A stretch of DNA of 64,000 nucleotides, from NCBI GenBank assembly GCA_964036195.1, contig OZ038452.1, positions 29,461,785 to 29,525,784 of the forward strand. Reading direction: 5' to 3'. The translations under genes and the position numbers were made by a program. Origin of the DNA: Sphaerolaimus hirsutus (lineage: Eukaryota > Nematoda > Chromadorea > Monhysterida > Sphaerolaimidae). How positions within the stretch are numbered: the stretch's first letter is position 1; each line of letters starts with the position of its first letter. The notes beneath the pieces were generated by a model, which made no database searches, was not told the origin of the DNA, and was given only the letters and a program-made list of their open reading frames with translations. Below are positions 1-12,455 of the stretch, piece after piece.

Positions 1-465
1 TTCATCCCAAAATATGGTCGACAAAACCACAATTTTTGTCGTCACAAAGAATCCGTGTAAACACCGCTTAAATGAAAATTTCTCAGAACATTTACCAATT
101 TCAAACGCAAGGCTTTGAATAACATCCGGTTAAACAAAAAAATTACACACACAAAGAAAATTTGACATGAAAAAATTCTCAACATATAAAGAAAAGTAAA
201 ACCGAAAAAATCTGATAATTGGGAAATGAACACACCTGGAAAAAGTATGAAAATGTACAAAATTATTTATATATTGGCACGTTGTAAATCACATTTATTG
301 TTTTTGTGTGTAATCTGTCAGTTCCGATACAAATGTCGATCGGTAACAAAGCAAGATTGTTTACTGAATTATGACATCACGCCGATGGCATTTCAGTTTG
401 ATAATTTTTTTCAGAACTTACAACAAGTTTCCGCTGGCTTAAATTGATAAATATTGCACTGGAAT
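1..465. other. AT-rich DNA, no gene recognised
   Basis: Only short overlapping open stretches on both strands; no motif, repeat end or RNA gene seen. Confidence 0.5.
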
Positions 466-1861
466 TAGCATTGCAAAAATCTCTGGGAGATTTATATTTA
501 AAAAATCTCAGAAAATCTCAGAAAATATAAGATTTTCTGAGATTTATATTTTTTCCACGATTTTCCAGAGAGATTTAATTATATTTTTTCTGATTTAGAA
601 AATATCTTGAGAAAATCTCTCTATAAGAACATGTGTGATCTATTGATTTTGAGCAATGATTGAATATTCAGCTGATAAAATTAACAAAGCACAATAATTT
701 TAAATGGCTAACAGTGAAAATTCCCTTCTATGGCTTGAAAAAGTCTATCTGAAATATATTTTATGTACTCTAGTACTTTGAAAAAGTATATGTTAACATG
801 GGTACTGCTGCGTTTAAACAGGGTTGACTTTTTGGGATTGGTTCTTTAGGATTTCGGGACCGGGGCTGGGATCTCGGGACCGTTATCATGATGAGGATTG
901 TTTTTTAGAGATTTCTGGATAAGATCTGGGTTTGGTTTCTCAGGATAAGGATCAGGACTGAGATAGGCATTTTTTCAGGATTGGGATTTTTTAGACATTT
1001 CTGATATTAGAGGTTCTTCTCTAATCTGTGGCAAAAATGGTCTAAAGACACCTAAATGCCAGAAAAGTGGCATAAATTGGACATGTCAGGTTTATATTCA
1101 CATGTCTTAGTGCAAACAATTTAACAAAGTTGGCAAATTTGTCCAGGACAGGATCAGTATTGAAGAAAATTTTTTTGGGATTGGGATTCGAATTTCAAAA
1201 GTTTCGGGATTGGGATTAGTTTTTTTTAGATTACCGGATTGGGATTGAGGTTCCAGGATTGGGACCACAAAATCCCAAAAAATTTTTTTTGGGATTTGGG
1301 ATCTGGACCGGGATCCTGTTTGAACCCGCGGTACTGTTACTTTTTCAGAGTCAGTATAGATGTATTTACTCAGTATTCAAGTATATGTATTTTTGGAGTA
1401 AAAGTAAATACACTTTGTGAATATAGTTACAAAATCTGGTGAAAAAAACATTTGATAAATTCTGTGGGGATCATCACACGTGAAAGTGATTTATACTATT
1501 ATGATGAAAGATGTACCTAAATTATATTTTTGTTGATTATTCAGATAGTACATGGTAGTACAAAGTGTACTGTCAGTAGACAGTATCTTGTTATCATTTG
1601 AAATTCTGAATAAAAAGCTTTAACAACAATAAGGTTCTTAATATCTACTCTGAATGGTTCAAACACCTTGAAATATCGATTATAGCATGATTTAAGTTGA
1701 GAGATTTTCTGAGATTTTTTGAACTGTGAGAGATTTTCTCAGAGATTTAATTATACTTTCAAAAATGACCCGAGAGATTTAATTATATTTTTTTCTCGAG
1801 AGATTTTATGAGATAATATTTAATTATATTTTCTCAAAATTGGCCATTTTTTGCAATGCTA
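466..1861. mobile_element. hAT-like non-autonomous element, ends TAGCATTGCAAAAA
   Basis: Termini TAGCATTGC and GCAATGCTA, flanked by the 8-bp direct repeat ACTGGAAT (458-465 and 1862-1869). The ends are filled with inverted runs of AGAAAATCTC/GAGATTT. A degraded copy of the TTCAAACGGGA family (about 827-1330, rows of GGGATTGG) is nested inside. An 8-bp target duplication is the hAT hallmark. No transposase. Confidence 0.75.
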
Positions 1862-2123
1862 ACTGGAATTAGATGTTTTTGGAAGAAAACAATAAAAAAT
1901 GATTTTTATTCACGTGGGTTATGGTAGATTTCACGTTCAGTAGTCGTTTTTCAAATTCGATATCCAACCCGATTAGACATTGATCAAACTCAGTTTTCAA
2001 GAGTTACTTTTTTCCTGAATAGCAAGGGGTTAAAACATTTTTTTAACCAGTGCAAAGTTCCCTGGCACTGTGCCAAAACGGAAAAATCTTAAAAAGAAAA
2101 AACGATCAGCCGACGGCGCTGGA

Positions 2124-5100
2124 ATGTCGCTTAACAATTTGTCCAGATTTTGTAGCAGAAGAGTGATTTTGCCATGTGTAAATCAGTGTATGAAGTTTCA
2201 ATCAACAGTAAGTTCGCACTTTTTTATGGGTGTACAAATGTATCCTTTTTCCCGTTGTTTATTTTTGGCAATGTGCCAATTTGGAAAAATTGACGAAATT
2301 ATTGGATTTGTAGCATTGATTATCTGAGCTCAAGTTATGGGTTTTAAATATGTATTTACACGACACGTCTTTGTCATATAATACTAACTAAATTTTCGAA
2401 AAATACCTGTAAAACGTAGAAGGAGATTTAGCGTTAAGCATACGATGTTATAGAGAATATCTACACTTTGCAATAAAATTACCATTTTTATCACGCTACG
2501 TTATGATTTTTTGTCAAGTTTCATACCCGTTACTTTATGCATCGAAATGTGGTAACATTATATTTGAAAAAAGTGTCAGTAAATATAGCCGCGCAATTTC
2601 AAAAATCAATAACAACACTTTCAGTGCCTTCAATCATCGGTGTCACAGAGATGTTCACTTTTGGATACAAAGAGATTTCCCGTGACATTTAATTCACTGC
2701 GATTTTACCAGTCCCCAGGTGATAAATTACCGAAAAAGAAAAGCAAATATATAGTGTGTTTGTTTCGGGGGGTTTTTCGTTTTCAAACTTGCGCAAATGT
2801 TCAGTAGGGGCGGTTACCTCCAGCGTATGTCTCAAATTCAGCCCCCCCAAATCGGCCAGCTTTCTATCTACCCCGAGGTAGGGTTCAAACGGGATCCCGA
2901 TCCCGAGTAATTTCGGGATTTGGTGGTCCCGATCCCAAAATCTCAAAAAAAATCCCGATCCCGAAACTTTTGAAATCGCAATCCCGATCCCGAAATTTTT
3001 TCCTCAATTCCGATCCAACCTTTTTACTATCATTTATGCACTCAGAAATGTGGACATAAACTCCCAATGTTCAATTAATACCACTTTTCTGGCGTTCATG
3101 TGCGTTTTAGACGCGTTTGTGTAGTAAATTAAGGAAAATTCTTGAATATGGTGACGTTTTCAAAAATCCAGATCCCGAAAAATACCATTCCCGATCCCGA
3201 GACACTAATCCCGATCCCGAAATCTCAAAAGACCAATCCCGAAAAGTCAATCCCGTTTGAACCCTACCCCGAGGTAAATTTTTTGGGGATGGTCCGGCCG
3301 TAAAGTAAACCCGGCCGTAAAGTAGAGGGTGCTACTTTAGGCCGGGCATCATTACGGCAGAGTTGTTTAAAGTACTGAACTTTTTTCAAAGTAAACGTAA
3401 CGTAAAGTATTTTATTTTTAGTGACACCTGAATACAGAAAACGTAAATAAAGTAAAAATTTACTACTTTTACGCTGTGTAAAAGGTGAGTAAACGTAAAT
3501 ACATGTAAATACTCGTTTTCTGTACTCGCGTACTTTCAAAAAGTACGCGAGTAACTGAGTACCGGTATTTTTTCGGGAGGAAACGTAAACGTAATTACGC
3601 GGCACTCGAGTATTTATCGAGTAAACGTAAATACGTTTTTGCAACGATGCATTACGGCCGGGGTTACTTTACGGCCGAGATCTCGCCAAATTTTTTGGCT
3701 ACTGTCCCCTGACCTCCCCTCCCGATTCGCTCAGCTATCTGTGTATACTCGGCGGACCGCAAAGTATGCGCCCAAGATTATTTATGTCTTGGTCGATAAC
3801 GCGTGAGCTGGATACTTATGTATGCACTTTCACAAAAAGAAAAATATTTAAGAAAAGAAAAGGCAGAGTCCCGTACACACGAAGAATGTTTTTCCCGTCA
3901 TGTTTTTCTTTTTTTTGCTAGAATTAGTTTTATTTTATTAATGATGACGTCAAGACGGAGTTTTTCCTTCAGAAAAATGCATAGCGTGCGGTCCGCCGAG
4001 TATAGCAAACTTAAAATCTTTAAAATTTTTCTCCATTTTGCCAAATCTGACCTTCAAAACCGCTTTTTCAGCAATTTTGACAAAATGACAAGTACGCAGG
4101 TTTCGTCACCTTTTCATGGACCAGCTAACCATTTTTACATGGTTACATCCTTGTAAGCAATTTTCTGTACAAATTTAGGCAATTTTAACCAATCTTTAGC
4201 GATTCCAATTTCTTCCACTTTTTCCGCTTTTCGTTGAAAAACCTTCAATTTCCTTGAAAACCTCGAGAAAAAACCCTTACATTCTAATGGAATGCAGGTG
4301 TTCTCATGGAAGCGATTCGCCATGGTCATGGGCGTGGGCGGAGTTTTCCTCGGTTACATGCTGCATTTGCGCAGAATCAAAGAAGCCGGTTAGTGGGGTT
4401 TCATAGGCGCGTGGCATGCTTCATTGACGTGGCACTTGTCACGCGCAGTTATTTATGTCTCACGTTGGAAGCTTGCCAAGGATAATTGAAGCGTGTGATT
4501 TTTGTGTAAATATGAAGAAAAAATTGTCGTGTATGCGTTAACGTGACGACACGTTAACGATTACGGCAATGAGTTTTCGGTCTTTTTGTAAATCACATGT
4601 GTTGAATGTTGTTGGCACGCTTCCAACCTGAAACACGCGTGGGAGCCATGCTTAACCGACATCTAAACCGATCCCACATCTAGACCGACCGCACATCTAA
4701 TTCTACCCATCGCACATATAAATTTATACACTAAAATTTGTGATTTTTTTTGAAAATGAGACGCACATCGGGAAAAAAGTTTGGCGTAAATTTTCCTCGT
4801 TGTGCAATTAGAATGTCAGCTTAAATATTTTATCCTGGAGAAGTTTCCTTGTGTGAATTTTCTCGTTTTTGCATCTCAGATTTGGTCAGTGATCATCATG
4901 TATGGTAATTTGGGTCATTTTATAGATTTCAACTATCAAAATTTATTAGATCGAGTCTCAATGTTTGATGTCAGCCCTGGCACATCGCGAATCAAAATTT
5001 TCTGTGCACCGTGCATTCTTCAACGATGAATTTTTTCAAAATGAACGAACAATGTTCATAAATTTCAGCCCACGCCTTAATTCAACGGGGGTGCACTGAT

Positions 5101-8100
5101 ACGCACATCTGCCCGATACCCACATTTGCCCGTTTTTTTCACTTGACACTTTTTAAGTGATTTTCAGATATGAGTGAGGTGAAAAACGCTGCGCAATGAC
5201 ATAAGTAAACTTTTTTCACTTCACTCATATCTGAAAATCACTTGAAAATGTGTCGGCCGTGAAAAAATGGCTATTTTTCACTGTTTTTTTTCACTTGACA
5301 CATTTTCAAGTGATTTCCAGTTATGAGTGAAGTGAAAAAAGTTCACTAATGTCATTGCGCAGCGTTTTTTCACTTTACTCATATCTGAAAATCACTTGAA
5401 AAAGTGTCAAGTGAAAAAAAACGGGCAAATGTGCGTATCGGGCAGATGTGCGTATCAGGCCTGCCCCAATTCAACTATGTATCAAAACGTTTCACCGGTT
5501 CGGGAACTAAAAACGTCAACTTAAAAATGTCAACTAAAATTCGTCGAAATTCAGAATACGAGCGAAAACGACGCCGCGCATTGGGAAAGAGTAAAATCGG
5601 CGGGCCTTGGGAATTGGTCAGTACAGACGGTAAAACTATGACGCAAAACGATTTTCTTGGTACGTCGAAATTTGTTTACATGTACCGTATATCCTCGAAT
5701 AAAATCTCAGGGGAGTTATTTTTCGTCAGACCTTTTTTGACTGGGTCCAGGGACGTATCCAGGATTTTTGAGCGGGGGGGGGGCTGCTTGTTTACGGAGC
5801 CCGGCGAACGGGGGAGGGATCAGCCCCACCCCTAAAATTTGACCCAATTTACCGTCCCAGTGACGGAATGGCGCGATGGCGTACATGTAAATATATATAC
5901 ACAGAGCGACAAGCAAAGGTCAGGGACGTAGCCAGGATTTTTGAGCGGGGGGGGATTGTATACAGAGGGCGCCCCCCCCCTAAAATTAAACCCCTGTGGT
6001 GAAGGAATGGCGCCTTGGCGCCTGCGCCATTCGTAGGCGCCACGCCATGGCGCTATTGGCGTTGGCGTTAACGCCAAATACTGCTGTACGTGTATGTATT
6101 TTACATACATATACAGCGACGGCGACCCATTTTGAGCCGTTTTTTTGTCCTAAACTACAGGTATCAAGGAAAAATACTGACCGGCAACGAAATGCGCGCT
6201 TGCGCGCAAAATTTTCCCGAACTGCCGACAAAATCGCTTTACGGAAGTGCCATTTCTGTGCCTGGCATATTTTTTTGTCCGACCCGGGAAGGGGGGGCGG
6301 CCGCCCCCCCCCGCCCCCCCCCCTGGCTACGTCCTTGGCAAAGGTGTATTTTATAGGGAATTTGTGTACATCAGCCGAATTGCTGATAATAATACCTGAC
6401 GGATAAAGAAATGCGAAATAAAAAAAATTTCATGGCACCTCCAAAATTGGTACCGGAAGTCGCATTTTCCTCAAGTTTTTCAGGTCTCACCCGGAAAGGA
6501 GGGGGGCTGCAGCCCCACCCCTGGATACGGCCCTGACTGGGACGTCCTATCTTTTGTCAGACATTTTCAATGGAATTATTTTTTTGTTAGAATTTTAAGT
6601 AAAATGCACTACACTACCGTGCAGAATAGTTGAGACTTTTTGCGCTGTGTGATTAATGTTGCCAGAATTTTGAAATGGTTGATATGCAAAACATTTGGAT
6701 ACTATACATGGGTACCCTGGGGGGTTGACTACACATGCCCAGGATGACCGCCCCTTAAGTTCAAATCTGCGTATATTCCTAGTGTACAAACATATTAACT
6801 CAGTTTGTTCATGTTTCAGAATAGTTGAGACTTTTCTTGTTTTGGGCAGTAGCCACCCAGTATCTCACTTTAAAGTCTATATCCACCTCCTATGTTCATT
6901 TTTTAACAAAATTTTTACCATCACAACTGCTTGCCTGCATCGCTGAGCTCTGTGTGCAGCAAGAAACATTCTAAGCATGAACAGCATATGGTGATGCATA
7001 TATGGAAATGTGGCATTTATTTATTTTTGCTGCAGTTTTGCATCCATTGCAAGCAACTCTGAAATGGGGGTAGGCATACTACTGAGTGGGGCTATTTGGT
7101 GTGTAAATTTGAGGTTTTGGCCTTGCTCTATTAGGGAGAAAAGTTGGCCCAACTGTGAATGAGTAATGTGCAATTATTTTGGATGGAATGAAGATGGAAG
7201 TTTGTAAGTGCTATAACTTTTGATTGGAAAGAGATATTGAAAAAACGTTTTTGTCATATTTATTCTCTCTGTCTTAAGTATGTTATAGACTGTTCAATAA
7301 CAAAATTTTCATGCTGCAAACCCCAGTAAAATAAGCATAAAATATTTAGACACCATTGAAAACTTTGAAGTGCCATAACTTTTGATTGGAACGAGATATT
7401 GAACTCATTTCTGTTTTAAATGAATCCTCGTTGTCTAAAGTATATGATAGCATGTTCAAAAAAATTCATGTTCAAAAACTGGGTCAAATTGACATACGGA
7501 ATTTAGACATCACTAAACCGACTGCAAAAATAGAATCTGCAGGTTGTCCCGATCATTTGAAGTGTTGAATGATTCAAATCAGCCCAGAAATGGTTGAGTT
7601 ATTAAGCTTCAAAGACACTCATCCAGATTGGCCATTTTTTGTATATTTATTGACCATCTTTTTTATATTGTATATTTATTGACCATATCCCTTGCCCAAT
7701 TTTGATGCTGTTTGAGTATGTTAGGGTTTGATGCTGGGGCTACAACCTCCTTATCTTGGGCCTGGGGGTTTATTTGAGCAAACAAAAAATTTTCGTTGTA
7801 GCCCCAGCATCAAACCCTAACATACTCAAACAGCATCAAAATTGGGCAAGGGACAAGAAATTGGGAAGCAAAAAAGTGCAGTGGACCCCCAGCCTACTGT
7901 TTCTCTATGTGTGAAAAGTCTCAACTATTCTGCACGGTAGTGTATTATATTACTGCACAGATGGGGTTAAATTGGTTACATCAATTGTTTGTAGGAATAC
8001 AAATTCCATAATTCAAGCAGCAAAATCAATGTAAGCTAGCTTGAGCTAACTAGGTAGGTATATTTTTACAAACTAAATGCATAAAACGTTTTTTTGTACA

Positions 8101-11100
8101 CGTTAAATGAACTGAGTTATTCGAGGGGGTGTATTTGGAACTGGTACTGATAGCTGACACTTGTGGGATGACATCAGGGGTCTCCTAGGGAGGGGGGGGG
8201 CTGCCCCCCCCAAACCTGCCCCCAAAGGCAAGCTATGCATTTTACTGAAGGAAACACTCCATCATGACTAGGGTTCAAACGGGACCAGTTTTCCGGACCG
8301 GGACCGGTACCAAAATATTTCTAATGTCGGGACCGGGACCGGGACTGGGGTGTCGGGACTGGGACCGGGACCGTGACTGGCATTTTTCAATTGTCGGGGC
8401 CGGGACCGGGACTGGGATTTGTCGGGACCGGGACTGGGACTGGGTCGTCAGAAACGGATTTTGCGGCAGAAATCAACACTTTTAATGCTATCCATAACGT
8501 CAAAAAGTACTACGGCTTGCTTAATATACCTGTATTTGTTGCCTCGCGACTATATTTAGAAGCGTGGGAAAAAATTTGTAGAATGGATGAAAAAACGCAT
8601 TTTTTCCATCCATTATCCACTACAAACTTCCGGGACCGGGAGTGGGTGGTCGGGACCGGGACTGGTATTTTTCGATTGTCGGGACCGGGACTGGGGCGTC
8701 GGGACCGGGACCGCCCCAGTCCCGACTATTTGCCGAACCATGTACCGGGACCGCGGTCCCGTTTGAACCCTAATCATGACGTCATCATTAATAATACAAA
8801 AATTAGTCCGGCAAAAAAAGAAGATGAAAAAAACCATTCGGGAAAAAACATTCCTCGTCAGTACTCAACTCCGCCTTTTTCTTTTTTAAACATTTTTGTT
8901 TTTGTGAAAGAGCATACATAAGTATCCAGCTCGCGCGTTATCGACCAAGACATAAATAATTTTGGGCGCATAGTTTGAGGTCCGCCGAGTATACCAAAAA
9001 CAATTCCAACAAACACGAGCAAGATAACAAAAAGCTAGGAAATGGGGAAGTCGGAAAAAAAATTTTTTAAGCTATTATACTTGCGTTTCAAATCTATTCT
9101 TTTCAATTCAAATCAGATTTTTGAAATGACCGCAAAGTGGGCATCAATTATATAAATTGTAAATTCCACTCAAAACATCTCAAAAGTAATTCTCAGGCAA
9201 ATGGGTCCTGATCTATTTCGGCTTTACACACTGCCCCGATATTTGCCCGGACGAAATCGAAAAAATGGTCAAAGTGGTCGAGATTTTATGTGAGTTTACC
9301 TAGTTCTTTCTTTTTATCACATTTGAAAAAAATGTAAGTGCAAAAAAATTGCAGCGAAGTTGCCGGACAAGCGGGAAATCGAACCGCTTTTCTTCACTGT
9401 GGATCCGGATAGGGACACGCCTAAGGCTGTGAAAGATTATTGCGCTGGTAAGTCGGGGGAGGGGGCAAAATTTACCCTACCGATAATTACCGGTAAAGGT
9501 GTAAATTTACCGTAGCATTTACCGACAATGTTTTACCGGGAATATTTCCCTAATCACCTCTAAGTGTGAACCTTTATTTTTTCTGAATCGATATTTGTTT
9601 CTGAAACTCGATATTCGATATCGATACGATATCAACCCTCGATATTAAAAATGGTCGATATCGATATTCGATATTTTTTTCAAAATTTTCGATAAAAAAA
9701 ATTGTCGATATCCGATATTCGATACGATATATTTCGTTTGAAGCCTAAATTTACCCCATACCGTAGCGTTTAACAAAGCATTACTGCACTGAAAAATATC
9801 AGCTGAACTAAATGTGAAAGAATAATGAGAAAGGCTTGATTTTTCAAATGATGTGGTATGAGCATTTCTTCATCAATGGTTCATATTTTTATGATACATT
9901 CCGAGTTTTGAAAAAATCCATTTTTCCATATTTTCATGCCATGAAAACGTTTTTGGGCTGATTCGCAGATTTCTCGTCAAAACTGCGCGGTTTCACCGGC
10001 ACAAAGGAACAAGTTGACAAAGTTGCGAAAACGTTCAGAGTTTACCATTCGTTTGGCCCCAGAGATAAGGATAATGATTATATTGTGCGTTTTTGGGCAG
10101 TGGGAGCTTTTTCTCTTTGTCACGTGTAGGGATGGAAAAACGACCCCGTTTTTTAACAATCCCGTAAACGTTGTTTACGTTGGTTCGCCACCAATTACGT
10201 GATTACGTTTGGTACTCGACTTTACACTTTACATGGTGCGGGACTGGCCTCTGATATGTATACTCGCGAACCGCACGCTATGCATTTTTCTGAAGGAAAC
10301 ACTCCATCATGACGTCATCGTTAATAAACAAATGTCGCAGCGAAAAACGTTTCAGGAAAAACACGCCGCATTTTTCTTTTTAAAAATAGTTTTTTTGTGA
10401 AAGTGCAACATATAGGGTTGGGAATTCCAAAATTTTCGGTTCCGGTTCTCGGTTCTCGGTTCCAAAAGATTTCGGTTCGGGTATCGGTTCTCGGTTCCTG
10501 AAAATTTTCGGTTCCGGTTCTCGGTTCGGTTCTTAAACTCGGTTTCGGTTCGGTTCTTTCGGTTCTAAAATGATCAAAATTTCGGTTCCGGGTAATAAAA
10601 TAACCGGGTATCGGGTAATAATCGGCTGAACAACAGAAAAACTATATACCCACGTTTACATGTGTAAGTACATTGGTTGGATATTTCATAGTACAGGAGC
10701 ATATCACAGCTTATTATTTCATGGTAGAATGCAGAAATCAGAGTTGTTATAATAATACTGGTGTTTAAAAAAAGTGTAAAAGCAAACATATACGTTTTCT
10801 GTACTCGCGTACTTTCAAAAAGTACACGAGTAAATGAGTACTGGTATATTTTTCTGGAGGAAACGTAAATGTATTTATGTAGTACGCGAGTGAGTACGCG
10901 TATTATTTTGAGTACAAACATAAATAACTTTTGCCAACTACGATGAAAACTGCCACAAAACCAATGAAAACTACTACCAGTGATAATGTGTATACTGCAG
11001 CGACATTACACCTTAATGAAATCTACCATATCCCATCTGAATAAACGAACATATGTACATAAAAAAAATTCATCATATTTATCAAATTCAAATTTGTTCT

Positions 11101-12168
11101 TTTATTCAGGTGGGATATGGTAGATTGTAAGGTGTAATGTCGCTGGAGTAAATGTGAAATTACACGCTCCCGCACAATCATTTTGCAAACAGATGAATTT
11201 TGCAATTCTGAACACGCAACAAGATGTTCAGGTGCTGTTTAAAGGCTTAGATGTAGGTGTTGAAAAAACGCTGTTTAAAAACTTTTCCTAGACTCCTAGA
11301 AAATTTCGGTTCTTTCGGGTATTTACTTCGGTTCCGGGTATAAGTGCCGGTTCTCGGTTCCGGTTCGGTTCTCAAGCTCGGTTCCGGTTCTCGGTTCCAA
11401 AATAGTGCTCGGTTCTCGGTTCGGTTCGGTTCGGTTCGGTTCCCCAACCCTAGCAACATAAGTATCCAACTCGCGCGTTATCGACCAAGACATAGATTAT
11501 TTTGGTCGCATACTTTGCCGTCCGCCGAGTATATGAAAATTACTCAGATCCAAGGACGTAGCCAGGGGGGCCCCCCTTCCCGGGCCGGACCAAAAAATGT
11601 GCCAGAAATGGCACTTTCAGAAGACGATTTTGTCGACAGTTTGAAAAATTTTGCGCGCAAGCGCGCGTTTTCACTTCATAACATATATTTTCGGCTGACT
11701 GGTCTGTGCGGCTTCAAAGCCAGTGAAAATGGACCCAATTCCTGTCCATGTCGCTCTATACGCCTGTAAATTACAGACGTATACTGCTGTTTTGGCGCCA
11801 ATGCCAACGCCAATGGCGCCATGGAGTGGCGCCTACGAAAAGCGCCAGTGCCATGGCGCCATTCCCCTACTACAGGGGCAAAATTTTAGGGGGGGGCGCC
11901 GCCCCCCCCCCCCGTTCGCCGGGCTCCGTATACAATCCGCCCCCCCCCGCTCAGAAATCCTGGCTACGTCCCTGCTCAGATCCACATGCGTATTTAAATT
12001 TTTTTATTAAATTTTCAGGTGGACCACACTGTAATAATGTACCTGATGGATCCCGAAGGTCAATTCGTGGATTATTTCGGGCAGAATAAAAAAGCAGAAG
12101 AAGTTGCTACGCAAATCGAATTGCAAATGATGAAATATGAAGCGGGTAAAAGTAGGGGCTGGTGGTGA
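2124..12168 (+). CDS. SCO1: SCO1-type mitochondrial copper chaperone (cytochrome c oxidase assembly), complete, 7 exons
   Basis: Exons 2124-2207, 4298-4388, 5555-5659, 9197-9289, 9355-9447, 9969-10084 and 12019-12168 have GT/AG borders and compatible phases and join into 243 codons plus TGA. SCO1 delivers copper to the CuA site of cytochrome c oxidase subunit II from the inner mitochondrial membrane. Visible: an Arg/Ser-rich presequence-like N-terminus (residues 1-28), WKRF followed by one membrane segment (about 33-51), a GGPW/LVSTDGK strand, then the thioredoxin-fold core with [10 protein letters not shown] (Cys106, Cys110), [29 protein letters not shown] (His197) and DYFGQNK. The CxxxC pair plus this His is the family's copper site. 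The start is the only in-frame ATG of exon 1; that short exon is chosen on phase and composition, so it is less certain than the rest. Introns carry many inserted elements. A single SCO gene cannot be called SCO1 versus SCO2 with certainty. Confidence 0.93.
2879..3266. mobile_element. hAT-like MITE, ends TAGGGTTCAAACGGGA
   Basis: Inverted ends TAGGGTTCAAACGGGA, 8-bp duplication CCCCGAGG at 2871-2878 and 3267-3274. The interior is repeats of TCCCGATCCCGA. In SCO1 intron 1. Confidence 0.85.
3358..3649. mobile_element. hAT-like MITE, CAGAGTTGTT family, in a GGCCGTAAAGTA palindrome
   Basis: Starts CAGAGTTGTTTAAAGTAC and ends in TTTTTGCAACGATG; duplication CATTACGG (3350-3357, 3650-3657). Interior is rich in CGTAAATAC/GTATTTACG. 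It sits inside a palindrome of GGCCGTAAAGTA units (about 3292-3682), a second element. Confidence 0.65.
3744..4004. mobile_element. MITE with TACTCGGCGGACCGC ends
   Basis: Begins TATACTCGGCGGACCGC and ends GCGGTCCGCCGAGTATA. The interior has conserved blocks (CATAAATAA near one end; TCATGATGACGTC-like block near the other) shared with copies near 8.2-9.0, 10.3-11.5, 30.2, 52.9 and 62.1 kb. The TA at each end may be the target site. Confidence 0.65.
5087..5467. mobile_element. hAT-like MITE, ends GGGGGTGCACTGATACGCAC
   Basis: Perfect 8-bp duplication AATTCAAC (5079-5086, 5468-5475). Ends GGGGGTGCACTGATACGCAC and GTGCGTATCAGGCCTGCCCC. Interior holds inverted copies of TTCACTTGACACTTTTTCAA. Lies 87 bp upstream of SCO1 exon 3. 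Sister copies at 29202 and 31978. Confidence 0.85.
5748..6535. mobile_element. hAT-like element CAGGGACGTA(T/G)CCAGG, outer copy
   Basis: Begins CAGGGACGTATCCAGG and ends CCTGGATACGGCCCTG; flanks ACTGGGTC and ACTGGGAC differ by one base. Interrupted by a second copy of the same family at 5921-6337. Confidence 0.6.
5921..6337. mobile_element. hAT-like MITE CAGGGACGTAGCCAGG, nested copy
   Basis: Ends CAGGGACGTAGCCAGG and CTGGCTACGTCCTTG, 8-bp duplication GCAAAGGT (5913-5920, 6338-6345). Contains poly-G/poly-C and a GGCGCC-rich palindrome. Inserted in the related element 5748-6535. Confidence 0.85.
6536..8227. other. SCO1 intron 3 interior
   Basis: Holds inverted pairs CACTACCGTGCAGAATAGTTG (6611) with CAACTATTCTGCACGGTAGTG (7922) and a foldback around GTTTGATGCTGGGGCTACAA (7727 and 7798), so probably one more old element of about 1.3 kb. 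No coding exon found. Confidence 0.5.
8269..8772. mobile_element. hAT-like MITE TAGGGTTCAAACGGGA with GGGACC rows
   Basis: 8-bp duplication ATCATGAC (8261-8268, 8773-8780). The interior is mostly short-period GGGACCGGGACTGGG repeats. It is nested in a TACTCGGCGGACCGC-type element whose right end is at about 8993. Confidence 0.87.
9580..9725. repeat. ATCGATATTCGATA low-complexity tract
   Basis: Short-period repeats of GATATCGATATTCG in SCO1 intron 5, possibly the core of a degraded element that began near the CCGGTAAA repeats at 9470. Confidence 0.5.
10259..11533. mobile_element. TACTCGGCGGACCGC element, split by a later insertion
   Basis: Left end TATACTCGCGAACCGCACGC, right end GTCCGCCGAGTATA. 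It is interrupted at 10413-11452 by a complete hAT-like element, so it is the older of the two. Confidence 0.6.
10413..11452. mobile_element. hAT-like element TAGGGTTGGGAA, interior GGTTCTCGGTTCC
   Basis: Ends TAGGGTTGGGAA and TTCCCCAACCCTA, 8-bp duplication GCAACATA (10405-10412, 11453-11460). Both ends are rows of GGTTCTCGGTTCC. Nested within it is a foldback of TCTACCATATCCCATCTGAA (10990-11150) and a piece of the CGTAAATAC family (10790-10925). Confidence 0.85.
11551..11974. mobile_element. hAT-like MITE CAAGGACGTAGCCAGG
   Basis: Ends CAAGGACGTAGCCAGG and CTGGCTACGTCCCTG, 8-bp duplication CTCAGATC (11543-11550, 11975-11982). Contains a GGCGCC palindrome and a poly-G/C tract. Ends 44 bp before the last SCO1 exon. 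Confidence 0.87.
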
Positions 12169-12261
12169 TTTTTGTCAAGTGTTATTTTCACACATTTGGA
12201 ATGGACATTGAATTGTCGCCAGGTTTCCTAATTTGTTCAAACTTTTACTACTGTAATATGG

Positions 12262-12455
12262 AGGGTGTAGCGGCGGTAATGAAAACCCGGCCGTAATGAA
12301 AGCCTGGCCGTAATGTATTCCCACCCGGCCGTAATGAAAGCCTGGCCGGAATGTAGCATCCCCTACATTACGGCCAGGCTTTCATTACGGCCGGGTGGGA
12401 ATACATTACGGCCAGGCTTTCATTACGGCCGGGTTTTCATTACGGCGAGGCCCCC
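12262..12455. mobile_element. Palindrome of GGCCGTAATGAAAGCC units
   Basis: About 95-bp arms made of GGCCGTAATGAAAGCCTG units meet at about 12360 (TAGCATCCCCTACATT). Probably a compact foldback element; the same unit style occurs at 3292-3682. Confidence 0.6.

Noticed and set aside
4091..4155. Alternative SCO1 first exon starting ATGACAAGTACG with a GTAAGC donor
   Set aside because: Its phase (2) does not fit the exon at 4298, whereas 2124-2207 ends in phase 0 and has a presequence-like composition.
11344..12089. Overlapping plus-strand open frames of 95-141 codons
   Set aside because: Products of GGTTCGG and GGCGCC repeats in two MITEs; only the end (from 12019) is real SCO1 exon, in another frame context.
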